Below are positions 1-13,000 of a stretch of 48,860 bases of DNA, piece after piece. Made by a program: the position numbers and the translations under genes. The notes under the pieces were generated by a model that was not told the DNA's origin, ran no database searches, and was given only the letters and a program-made list of their open reading frames with translations. Each line of letters begins with the position of its first letter. The first letter of the stretch is position 1. Source of the stretch: Nemertoderma westbladi (Eukaryota > Xenacoelomorpha > Nemertodermatida > Nemertodermatidae); the NCBI GenBank assembly GCA_032718475.1, contig JAUCBJ010002628.1, positions 1-48,860 of the forward strand, written 5' to 3'.

Positions 1-57
1 ATTACTACCGTATACATCGGGGGGGGGGACGGAAACATGATTACTACCGTATACATC
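1..57. repeat. short direct repeat around a G run
   Basis: An 18-bp string (ATTACTACCG TATACATC) occurs at 1-18 and again at 40-57, separated by a run of ten G and a short spacer. No gene seen. Confidence 0.5.
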
Positions 58-239
58 AAACCAACATATTCTAACCGATATATAAATTATTCATCAAATC
101 ATGCTCCAAGAATTAAAAAGGGTATAATCACAGCTTTTGATCAGAATTAAAAAAAACGATAGTCCGACCGACAAGAGTCATATACAGTAAAATAAAAAAA
201 GTTAACTCAGCAGACCCTAAAAGAGAAAAAAGATGAATC

Positions 240-640
240 GGCATTGGAACTTATAACTGCACAGGGGTCAAACTAAAGCACTATATATGCCGTCCACCCA
301 AACCCAAAACACAACCCAGGGGAGTAGTATACGCGATTCCTTGCACATGCGGGAAAATGTACATAGGTGAATCAGGTTATAACGCAGACGTCAGATTGAG
401 GGCACATGAGGGGGGACATTAGGAAAAAACGGGGAAAGGCCACTGAGTTAGCGGGACACCATGTAGAAACAGGACATACACCACAAGTAGAAAAGGTTAA
501 GGTCATAGGGAGAGAGGCTAATCCGTTCAGGAGAAAAATATTAGAAAGTTTATACATCAAAAAATTGGGGGAAAGGGCAATAAATTCTAGATTATCTTTA
601 CAAGTCCGGGGGGGGGGGGGGCTAGTTGTAAGTTACTAAA
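240..640 (+). pseudogene. Penelope-like retroelement remnant, GIY-YIG endonuclease end
   Basis: The plus strand encodes the C-terminal GIY-YIG endonuclease of a Penelope-like element. From about 321 the frame reads VVYAIPCTCGKMYIGES, with the paired Y of the motif and the cysteine-rich CTCGK lead typical of this family. After AHE near 405 it breaks in a run of G and continues in another frame (406-639) with the histidine-rich part HHVETGH and the helix FRRKILESLYIK. No reverse transcriptase is seen upstream, so this is a 5'-truncated, frameshifted copy. It ends close to a 14-G run (608-621). The domain call is from motif recognition; the family assignment is fairly secure because GIY-YIG with this cysteine lead is characteristic of Penelope elements. 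Confidence 0.72.
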
Positions 641-861
641 TGAATTATACTAGGTCGGTGGAGGTCGTATTTGATTGGTTCAATTTACCGTGTAGTATTT
701 AGTATGGATAGTGTTTAGGGCTGATAGTCAGTTTCACTATTAATTATATTTACAGTCATTCATTCACTGAAGATGTCCACTATGTGGATCTAAATATATT
801 TGGTAGCGCTTATCTCACTTTTATAATAACATAACAATATTTATTTAGTTTATTTACTTAC
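641..861. other. intron or flank, no gene seen
   Basis: AT-rich sequence after the Penelope remnant and before the 3' border of the last visible exon. I see no exon that would continue the F5/8C-like module here. Confidence 0.6.
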
Positions 862-1056
862 GTGGGATAATTCTCGTAATTCTTTTAACGGCGTTTTAAT
901 TGGTGGGGCGGGAAACACACTGGCGGGATCTGCGCTTATCTCTCTGTAGGCATCACCCTCCCGTAGAGCGAATAGCAGACGGTATTCAAACACATCGAAC
1001 TGGGGTGCCGTATCCGGGTTCAATATCTCTGTCTCAACCGCAATAACTGTAAACAC
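862..1056 (-). CDS. exon 19: second part of the third F5/8C-like module
   Basis: 65 codons, phase 0 at both ends. Acceptor TTTTCCGCAG|GTG, donor CCCAC|GTAAGTAAA. Encodes [14 protein letters not shown] and then [18 protein letters not shown], matching in position the [10 protein letters not shown]...[12 protein letters not shown] strand pattern of exon 13. It joins exon 18 in frame. The module is incomplete: the closing strand and cysteine should lie left of the window. Confidence 0.72.
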
Positions 1057-4000
1057 CTGCGGAAAACAGAGTTTTAGAAATTGAGTGTGTCTGTCGCTAT
1101 TGTATGTTAAATAATGTATGTTGATTATTCAGGATTCAACATGCTCCCGCTAGGGGAGTAATTTGCTACTGGAGCCGAAACTCTTACAGGTATGAACCAG
1201 AGCGCAACTTTCTATACAGTCCGGTTTATATTAAAGGCAAACAATTGAACTTATGATGATGACCTTATCCCTTCCGGTGGCACCAAAATTTTAACCCTTT
1301 TTACAAATCTGCAACGACTTTCATGACTAAGAGGTTTATTGAAACTTTACATGTTTACATGTAGAATTTGACTCTAATTTTGGCTCGACTGCAATTGAAG
1401 CAAGTATCTTCGGATCGGATTGTCCTTAAAATTCCGCAATTAAGTATTATAATTTGTAAACAACGTACGTAAATAGCTAATTTCATATATTATTGGAAAA
1501 TACCTCTAGTTCCAAATGTAGCAATATTCAATAAGGGGTGGGGGGCTAATTAATGCCGATATTTTGTACCACCCCCCCCCCCCCCCCCCCCCGCCACATC
1601 CAATGACAAGGAGTAAAGATAGTTTGAACTCCCTACTTCTTACTAAGTAAGAGCTAAAGTGCTCAAGATCGAAAGAGAAATTAACAATTCTGACTCACCC
1701 AGTAACTGAGTAAGAAGTAGTTAGGTCAACATTCTCTTTACAATTTCATACATCTCATTAAGATTTGTACACAAATTGGGGGGCAAGCCATTGAATTAAG
1801 ACACTATAGTCTGGGAGATAGTGCAAGTAGGCCTATTGTAGGTACAGGCGAAGTGGAACTAGAGGTATTTACCAATAATGTGAAATTAGCTATTTGCGTA
1901 CGTTGTATAAAAATTATATTACTTGACTATTGAATTGAATCATAACAAAAATATTCTAGAAAACTTTTATTATAAAATCCTTCAAACATAAAATAATAAC
2001 TATTTACATAATTGTGTGCAAAGTAGCATTTTGCAGCGTTATGACCCGAGTTTATCTATGTACCGAGCGAGCGCAGCGAGGGAGGTTTACATTAATAAAC
2101 AAGGGTCTTTAACACTGAATATTGACCTTTACAAGCAATGATCTATGTAATTTTGTTACATTATGTCAACTTATCATCGTTCGGTATGTGAAGAAAGGAT
2201 TTTATGGATGCTCATTTAAACATTTTAATCATGTAATAATAATAATAATAATAATATTGGTTATTTATATAGCGCTTTTCTACGCTCAGCATACTCAAAG
2301 CGCTTTTATTATCATTACCCCAGCAAAGCCAGGTTCCCATTATACCGCTGGGTTGGCTTAGGCACTAATGTCTAAAGTGTCTTGCCTAGGGACACAACAG
2401 AGCGAAATTTCTACAGCCTTTAGTCGGATTCGAACCTGCACCACCAAACACTAATTGTGTAAGCAGTTCAGGCGCCGTATCCACTCGGACACTGCGACAT
2501 GCACTATATCGAATATAATTAAAATTTATTAACAGGTACGCAGTATTAATTATACATTTATATGTAACTAAAGTTTTTTTGTTGTTGTCTCCTGCATGGA
2601 TGTGATAAATCGTTAATTCATCTTGACTATAGTCGACTGAAGCAAACTTTGTCAGTTCAGTTTTACTGAACACTGTCGCCATATTTTATTTGCTCATTTT
2701 CTCTAAAGTGTCTTCCATTGGATGCAAACTGGATAATAAAGCAGCAATCATTAACATTAATGGAAATAATACATTCTGGAATACGGTAATTGAAGTTGTT
2801 TCCATGTCATTGATTACTTTGCAGCGTTCCGTCCTATAGGCCGCAACGCTGCAAAGTAGTACTTTACAGCGTTACGAGTATTTCACCAGAACGCTGTTGA
2901 CATAATCTAACAAATTATTTTAAAAATGTGTGCCTACTAAATTTAGTAGGTAGAATGCACCTTTCATGGTCGTATATTTAGTAGGTCATGCTTGAACTAA
3001 AATTTTACAGGACTAATGCTACAGAAACATTATTTTTGTAATCAATTATTGACGGCCAAGTACTAGGGTTGAGCACAGTGGCAGCAGATGATGGTATTGA
3101 CAGACAGGAGGCCATGATGACGTAAATTACGGACATAGTAGTACAAGATATCAGATAGTATTTCCAGGTCTATCTTTTACCTGAGCTGCTAGCGGAATGG
3201 TTAGAGAGACAGACTGAAACGTTAAGGTCTGTGGCTGACACTGCCGTGTCACTACCCACAGCCTCGGTTCCAGTGGGGGTGCTGAGTCTCTCGTATCACT
3301 CACCTCCCAGGCCCAGCCTCGGTTCCCTGTGTGCTGAGACTGATGTGTCACTCACCTGCCAGCCTCGGTTCCCTGTGTGCTGAGACTGATGTGTCACTCA
3401 CCTGCCAGCCTCGGTTCCCTGTGTGCTGAGACTGATGTGTCACTCACCTGCCAGCCTCGGTTCCCTGTGTGCTGAGCTGCCGTGTCACTCACCTCCCCAG
3501 CCTCCCTGCCTCGGTTCCCGCCGTGTCACTCACCTCCCCAGCCTCCCTGCCTCGGTTCCCGTCGTGTCACTCACCTCCCTAGCCTCCCTGTCTCGGTTCC
3601 CGTCGTGTCACTCACCTCCCCAGCCTCCCTGTCTCGGTTCTCGACGTGTCACTCACCTCCCCAGCCTCCCTGCCTCGGTTCCCGTCGTGTCACTCACCTC
3701 CCCAGCCTCCCTGCCTCGGTTCCCGCCGTGTCACTCACCTCCCCAGCCTCCTTGCCTCGGTTCCCGCCGTGGCACTCACCTCCCCAGCCTCGGTTCCCGC
3801 CGTGTCACTCACCTCCCCAGCCTCCCTGCCTCGGTTCCCGCCGTGTCACTCACCTCCCCAGCCTCCTTGCCTCGGTTCCCGCCGTGGCACTCACCTCCCC
3901 AGCCTCGGTTCCCGTCGTGTCATTCACCTCCCCAGCCCCCCTGCCTCGGTTCCCGCCGTGTCACTCACCTCCCCAAGCCTCCCTGCCTTGGTTCCCGCCG

Positions 4001-7000
4001 TGTCACTCACCTCCCCAGCACCCCTGCCTCGGTTCCCGCCGTGTCACTCACCTCCCCAGCCCCCCTGCCTCGGTTCCCGCCGTGTCACTCACCTCCCCAA
4101 GCCTCCCTGCCTTGGTTCCCGCCGTGTCACTCACCTCCCCAGCACCCCTGCCTCGGTTCCCGCCGTGTCACTCACCTCCCCAGCCTCCCTGTCTCGGTTC
4201 TCGACGTGTCACTCACCTCCCCAGCCTCCCTGCCTCGGTTCCCGTCGTGTCACTCACCTCCCCAGCCTCCCTGCCTCGGTTCCCGCCGTGTCACTCACCT
4301 CCCCAGCCTCCTTGCCTCGGTTCCCGCCGTGGCACTCACCTCCCCAGCCTCGGTTCCCGCCGTGTCACTCACCTCCCCAGCCTCCCTGCCTCGGTTCCCG
4401 CCGTGTCACTCACCTCCCCAGCCTCCTTGCCTCGGTTCCCGCCGTGGCACTCACCTCCCCAGCCTCGGTTCCCGTCGTGTCATTCACCTCCCCAGCCCCC
4501 CTGCCTCGGTTCCCGCCGTGTCACTCACCTCCCCAAGCCTCCCTGCCTTGGTTCCCGCCGTGTCACTCACCTCCCCAGCACCCCTGCCTCGGTTCCCGCC
4601 GTGTCACTCACCTCCCCAGCCCTCCCTGCCTCGGTTCCCGCCGTGTCACTCACCTCCCCAACCTCCCTGCCTCGGTTCCCTGTGTGTTGAGCTGCCGTGT
4701 CACTCACCTCCCCAGCCTCCCTGCCTCGGTTCCCGCCGTGTCACTCACCTCCCCAGCCTCCCTGCCTCGGTTCCCGCCGTGTCACTCACCTCCCCAGCCT
4801 CCCTGCCTCGGTTCCCGCCGTGTCACTCACCTCCCCAGCCCCCCTGCCTCGGTTCCCGCCGTGTCACTCACCTCCCCAGCCTCCCTGCCTCGGTTAACGC
4901 CGTGTCACTCACCTCCCCAGCCTCCCTGCCTCGGTTAACGCCGTGTCACTCACCTCCCCAGCATCCCTGCCTCGGTTCCCGACGTGTCACTCACCTCCCC
5001 AGCCTCCCTGCATCGGTTCCCGTCGTGTCACTCACCTCCCCAGCCTCCCTGCCTCGGTTCCCCAACTGAAACGTTATCGTCTTTGTGCTGAGACTGTCTC
5101 CCAGAGTCCACCCATCTTCGTCTCCGTAATCCGCGTTCTCGATATCTCCAACCCCCAGGTAATGTCGGATCGGAATCTCGAATGGTGTTTCGCAGGTCTC
5201 CTCGTTCGGGTCTGGGGGCGGCGTGGTGCGCGGTGGTGGAGTTGTGGTTGAAGGTAATACTGCAGAGAGAAAAATTTAACCCAATTACATTATAATGGAG
5301 ATAAATAAATATTAATTTTGGAAAGGGAAATAAACTAATTTACGTTGAAAGGGAGATAAATAAATTTGTGATTAACAGGAAATAAAGCAAGAGCAAAAAA
5401 CAAACGATACCCCGGCGGAAAAATAAAACCAACAGTGGGAAGAATAAGTAGTTATCATACCATAAACATGGCGCGGTATTTCAAGTCAACAAATAAAATG
5501 TATAATTTGCCGAGAGAGCCATCTAGTGATGACAATTACACTACAACTACATGACTTAAATATATTTGGAAAATAATGAAATTATAGCAAATTTTTACAG
5601 GGTAATAATAATAAATCACACACATACACACCTTCCTCTTCGCAGGCGACAAAACTGATATGAATTCTGGCATCTTCACTAATTTCTACTACGGATATTA
5701 TTACTTGAGAGACGAATAAAGTTGTTCCGGGGTCGAATAGATTCTCCACTTCGGTACTGGGCCCGCTGGGTCGACTGTTAGACCCGTCGTATATCTAATA
5801 AACAGAAAGAGATCGGGGTTTATTTTGTTTCTACGTTACCTTGGGAACGAGCTCGGGGTTTATTTTGTTTATACGTTACCTTGGGAACGAGGTCGGGGTT
5901 TATTTTGTTTCTACGTTACCTTGGGAACGAGCTCGGGGTTTATTTTGTTTATACGTTACCTTGGGAACGAGCTCGGGGTTTATTTTGTTTATACGTTACC
6001 TTGGGAACGAGCTCGGGGTTTATTTGTTTCTACGTTACCTTGGGAACGAGCTCGGGGTTTATTTTGTTTATACGTTACCTTGGGAACGAGCTCGGGGTTT
6101 ATTTTGTTTATACGTTACCTTGGGAACGAGCTCGGGGTTTATTTGTTTCTACGTTACCTTGGGAACGAGCTCGGGGTTTATTTTGTTTATACGTTACCTT
6201 GGGAACGAGGTCGGGGTTTATTTTGTTTCTACGTTACCTTGGGAACGAGCTCGGGGTTTATTTTGTTTATACGTTACCTTGGGAACGAGCTCGGGGTTTA
6301 TTTTGTTTATACGTTACCTTGGGAACGAGCTCGGGGTTTATTTTGTTTATACGTTACCTTGGGAACGAGCTCGGGGTTTATTTTGTTTCTACGTTACCTT
6401 GGGAACGAGCTCGGGGTTTATTTTGTTTATACGTTACCTTGGGAACGAGCTCGGGGTTTAATTTGTTTCTACGTTACCTTGGGAACGAGGTCGGGGTTTA
6501 GCAGGAACTCCGATTCGTCCCTTACTACGCCATTCTCATCGATCTGAACATCTCGGTTATCTTCATTACGGAACGACGCCTGGTAAAGGAACTTCCCGTC
6601 CACCAGGTCCACTTCTACAGGAACACATTATGATATTATAAGAAAAATAAACTAAAGATTAATTCATATAAACCAATGATATCACCAGATTTTTATTGCA
6701 TTTCGAAGAATAATAAATTAAGCGCCTTTCGAACGAATTTATTTTATCTCAAATAGAAGTTCTAGAACCTTTTTAATTATTTCGTTAAAAAGGCGCTTTC
6801 TTGATTGAAATTCATCAATATTATAATTTCAATCACAGTTTTATTTAATTTTCTGCATTTTATTTGGAAGCAGGACAATTCGGTCCGGTCAATTGTTACT
6901 CGGTCCCATTAATTTAGTGTTTTGGGACCGAATTGTCCTAAATATTTTTTATATAAATCACTGGTTTAACTATGATACTTTTACTTTTATTAAAAAACCA

Positions 7001-10000
7001 CAATAAAAAAATCAAAAATAATATCATCCAATGCAGAATTTAATTTAATGGCTTTCAGATGTCGTGAATAACAATAAAGAAATTATAGAATAAATAAATT
7101 CTTTAAAAAATTTGAGATAACCTTTTTATTGTCACGTGACGATTTTACAATAAATCCATGCCATCTAATTAGTACTCAGCAGTATAGTTTATAGCGAATA
7201 AGGGCCGGTGAAAATACAAATTTATGGAATAAATAACGCATTTAGAAGGAAAAAAAACATTTATTTTCTGTATTAAATAGGTAATTAATATGAACTTACC
7301 TTGGAGCAGTGTAATAATTGAGTGTACGTTGTATAACTTGTCAAACTTTATCGTGTAAAACTTGTGCTCCAGTGGTGGGTTTACGACGACACCCAAGTCG
7401 CCGATAGCCAACTCAGTTTCCTCGCCTTCTTTATCGGAACTCGTCGCGTAAATGGGAACCGCGTAATACGGATCACCGACCTCGCATACGATACAACTAT
7501 TACACGCTGCGATCGAGAAATACAGTATCTTTATCGTATCATTGAGTTTTATTTAGACTTAATACAGTAAGATACCTACTGTTTGTTAGCTATTTTTGGT
7601 ATAACAATTTTGTAGTTTTGTAAAAGACATTGTGTATTAACACATTTGCTGAATGACACATAATAACACATATGCCACACTTTAAGCATAAATCAATTGT
7701 CATTATTAATTGAAAATGAAATAGTTCTTCAATAATGGGCTTATACAAGCAATCAGTGAAACTAATCAAAAAAATAAGTAGACATCATACAAGTAACAAG
7801 TCAAATTAACAAGTAACATTTATAAAGTAACAAGTCAAATTTATACAAGTAACAAGTTAAATTTATACAAGTAACAAGTTAAATTTATAAAGTAACAAGT
7901 CAAATTTATACAAGTAACAAGTTAAATTTATACAAGTAACAAGTTAAATTTATAAAGTAACAAGTCAAATTTATACAAGTAACAAGTTAAATTTATACAA
8001 GTAACAAGTCAAATTTATACAAGTAACAAGTCAAATTTATACAAGTAACAAGTCAAATTTATACAAGTAACAAGTTAAATTTATACAAGTAACAAGTTAA
8101 ATTTATACAAGTAACAAGTCAAATTTATACAAGTAACAAGACGAACTTATTACAGAAGAAAACAACACAACTTACTGGATCCACAAGTAGTTATTTCGAC
8201 TACAAGAGTTGTTCCCGGTTCAACTTCTGTAATTAATATACCAACGTATCTCGCGACTACCTTAACAGGGAAGGCCCGATCAACGTAGGAATTTCTCGAG
8301 TTGTCATATTCCTATTAAATATAAAATCCAACAGGTACATTGGGAAACGGGACGGCAATAAAACAAGAGATGGATTTACGTGTACCCATCATAATGTGCA
8401 ACTAATACGAGTCAAAATCGTATATCTAAATCAATTTTATTCTCACCAGAAGTCGAAAATTTAAAAATATATTAAAATTCAATTGCAAAATGTCTTACAT
8501 ACCATACCGCCTCTCATACACCGAACTCTCACCTGATTCTACCTGATTCTGCAATCATTATCTTTATTTCCCGTAAAAACATAACTGCCGCGGGCATGGA
8601 TCGAACCCGGGACCTCCAAACTAACATTCGTACTACAACAGTTACGGTATTCTTCTTACCTTCCTATTGTGGTTGCTTTTCACGAAGGGAATTAATTCGG
8701 CTGGATGATTGTCAGATAACTCGAGCCACGAATCATCTTCTTCTGCTATCTTGTAAATAACACGGAACCGCAGCTTCCTGACCCATCCCGATGCCACAAC
8801 TACTAGTGTACGAACACCGACAACCTGCGAGATAATAACACAACTACTAGTGTACGAACACCGACAACCTGCGAGATAATAACACAACTACTAGTGTACG
8901 AACAACGACAACCTGGGAGCTAATAACACAACTACTAGTGAACGAACACCGACAACCTGCGAGCTAATAACACAACTACTAGTGTACGAACACCGACAAC
9001 CTGCGAGATAATAACACAATTACTAGTGTACGAACACCGACAACCTGCGAGATAATAACACAACTACTAGTGTACGAACACCGACAACCTGCGAGATAAT
9101 AACACAACTACTAGTGTACGAACAACGACAACCTGGGAGCTAATAACACAACTACTAGTGTACGAACAACGACAACCTGCGAGCTAATAACACAACTACT
9201 AGTGAACGAACACCGACAACCTGCGAGCTAATAACACAACTACTAGTGTACGAACACCGACAACCTGCGAGATAATAACACAATTACTAGTGTACGAACA
9301 CCGACAACCTGCGAGATAATAACACAATTACTAGTGTACGAACACCGACAACCTGCGAGATAATAACACAACTACTAGTGTACGAACACCGACAACCTGC
9401 GAGATAATAACACAACTACTAGTGTACGAACACCGACAACCTGCGAGATAATAACACAACTACTAGTGTACGAACAACGACAACCTGGGAGCTAATAACA
9501 CAACTACTAGTGAACGAACACCGACAACCTGCGAGCTAATAACACAACTACTAGTGTACGAACACCGACAACCTGCGAGATAATAACACAATTACTAGTG
9601 TACGAACACCGACAACCTGCGAGATAATAACACAACTACTAGTGTACGAACACCGACAACCTGCGAGATAATAACACAACTACTAGTGTACGAACACCGA
9701 CAACCTGGGAGCTAATAACACAACTATTAGTGTACGAACACCGACAACCTGCGAGATAATAACACAACTACTAGTGAACGAACACCGACAACCTGCGAGC
9801 TAATAACACAACTACTAGTGAACGAACACCGACAACCTGCGAGATAATAACACAACTACTAGTGTACGAACACCGACAACCTGCGAGCTAATAACACAAC
9901 TACTAGTGTACGAACACCGGCAACCTGCGAGATAATAACACAACTACTAGTGAACGAACACCGACAACCTGGGAGCTAATAACACAACTACTAGTGTACG

Positions 10001-13000
10001 AACACCGACAACCTGCGAGATAATAACACAAGTACTAGTGTACGAACACCGACAACCTGCGAGATAATAACACAACTACTAGTGTACGAACACCGACAAC
10101 CTGCGAGCTAATAACACAACTACTAGTGTACTAACACCGACAACCTGCGAGATAATAACACAACTACTAGTGTACGAACACCGACAACCTGCGAGCTAAT
10201 AACACAAATACTAGTGTACGAACACCGACAACCTGGGAGATAATAACACAACTACTAGTGTACGAAGACCGACAACCTGCGAGCTAATAACACAACTACT
10301 AGTGTACGAACACCGACAACCTGCGAGATAATAACACAACTACTAGTGTACGAACACCGACAACCTGCGAGATAATAACACAACTACTAGTGTACGAACA
10401 CCGACAACCTGCGAGATAATAACACAACTACTAGTGTACGAACACCGACAACCTGCGAGCTAATAACACAACTACTAGTGTACGAACACCGTCAACCTGC
10501 GAGATAATAACACAACTACTAGTGTACGAACACCGACAACCTGGGAGATAATAACACAACTACTAGTGTACGAACACCGACAACCTGGGAGCTAATAACA
10601 CAACTATTAGTGTACGAACACCGACAACCTGGGAGCTAATAACACAACTACTAGTGTACGAACACCGACAACCTGGGAGATAATAACACAACTACTAGTG
10701 TACGAACACCGACAACCTGCGAGATAATAACACAAATACTAGTGTACGAACACCGACAACCTGGGAGATAATAACACAACTACTAGTGTACGAAGACCGA
10801 CAACCTGGGAGCTAATAACACAACTACTAGTGTACGAACACCGACAACCTGCGAGATAATAACACAACTACTAGTGTACGAACACCGACAACCTGCGAGA
10901 TAATAACACAACTACTAGTGTACGAACACCGACAACCTGCGAGATAATAACACAAGTACTAGTGTACGAACACCGACAACCTGCGAGATAATAACACAAC
11001 TACTAGTGTACGAACACCGACAACCTGCGAGATAATAACACAAATACTAGTGTACGAACACCGACAACCTGGGAGATAATAACACAACTACTAGTGTACG
11101 AAGACCGACAACCTGCGAGCTAATAACACAACTACTAGTGTACGAACACCGACAACCTGCGAGATAATAACACAACTACTAGTGTACGAACACCGACAAC
11201 CTGCGAGATAATAACACAATAACACAACTACTAGTGTACGAACACCGACAACCTGCGAGATAATAACACAAGTACTAGTGTACGAACACCGACAACCTGC
11301 GAGATAATAACACAACTACTAGTGTACGAACACCGACAACCTGCGAGCTAATAACACAACTACTAGTGTACTAACACCGACAACCTGCGAGATAATAACA
11401 CAACTACTAGTGTACGAACACCGACAACCTGCGAGATAATAACACAACTACTAGTGTACGAACACCGACAACCTGCGAGATAATAACACAACTACTAATG
11501 TACGAACACCGACTACCTGGGGGCTAATAACACAACTACTAGTGTACGAACACCGACAACCTGCGAGATAATAACACAACTACTAGTGTACGAACACCGA
11601 CTACCTGGGAGCTAATAACACAACTACTAGTGTACGAACACCGACAACCTGCGAGATAATAACACAACTACTAGTGTACGAACACCGACAACCTGCGAGA
11701 TAATAACACAACTACTAGTGTACGAACACCGACAACCTGCGAGATAATAACACAACTACTAGTGTACGAACACCGACAACCTGCGAGATAATAACACAAC
11801 TACTAGTGTACGAACACCGACTACCTGGGAGCTAATAACACAACTACTAGTGTACGAACACCGACAACCTGGGAGCTAATAACACAACTACTAGTGTACG
11901 AACACCGACAACCTGAGAGCTAATAACACGTTATATCTGAGTTCTATAATCGTGATCAGCATCTAAAAAAACCGCTATATGCCGCAAATAAATTAATAAC
12001 TACTAGTGTACGAACACCTACAACCTAATAACACAACTACTAGTGTACGAACACCGACAACCTGCTAGATAATAACACAACTACTAGTGTACGAACACCG
12101 ACAACCGGCGAGATAATAACACAACTACTAGTGTACGAACACCGACTACCTGGGAGCTAATAACACAACTAGTAGTGTACGAACACCGACAACCTGGGAG
12201 CTAATAACACAACTACTAGTGTACGAACACCGACAACCTGATAGATAATAACACAACTACTAGTGTACGAACACCGACAACCTGCGAGATAATAACACAA
12301 ATACTAGTGTACGAACACCGACAACCTGCGAGATAATAACATAACAACTAGTGTACGAACCCCGACAACCGGCGAGATAATAACACAACTACTAGTGTAC
12401 GAACACCGACTACCTGGGAGCTAATAACACAACTACTAGTGTACGAACACCGACAACCGGCGAGATAATAACACAACTACTAGTGTACGAACACCGACTA
12501 CCTGGGAGCTAATAACACAACTACTAGTGTACGAACACCGACAACCTGGGAGCTAATAACACAACTACTAGTGTACGAACACCGACAACCTGCTAGATAA
12601 TAACACAACTACTAGTGTACGAACACCGACAACCTGGGAGATAATAACACAACTACTAGTGTACGAACACCGACAACCTGCGAGATAATAACACAACTAC
12701 AGTACTAGTGTACGAACACCGACAACCTGGGAGCTAATAACACAACTACTAGTGTACGAACACCGACAACCTGCGAGATAATAACACAACTACTAGTGTA
12801 CGAACACCGACAACCTGGGAGCTAATAACACAACTACTAGTGTACGAACACCGACAACCTGGGAGCTAATAACACAACTACTAGTGTACGAACACCGACA
12901 ACCTGCTAGATAATAACACAACTACTAGTGTACGAACACCGACAACCTGGGAGATAATAACACAACTACTAGTGTACGAACACCGACAACCTGCGAGATA

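Noticed and set aside
2415-2498. A functional tRNA gene
   Set aside because: Boxes A and B are present, but the acceptor stem does not pair and the sequence runs into a SINE body and ATT tail.
3423-5069. Long forward ORFs (up to 548 codons) rich in Pro, Ser and Leu
   Set aside because: All come from reading the 41-bp repeat, which cycles through three frames without a stop. Several overlapping frames are open at once and none joins unique coding sequence.
5825-6547. Three overlapping plus-strand ORFs of about 206-240 codons
   Set aside because: Products of the 40-bp repeat, antisense to the well-supported exon 16; the three frames give the same peptides in rotated order.
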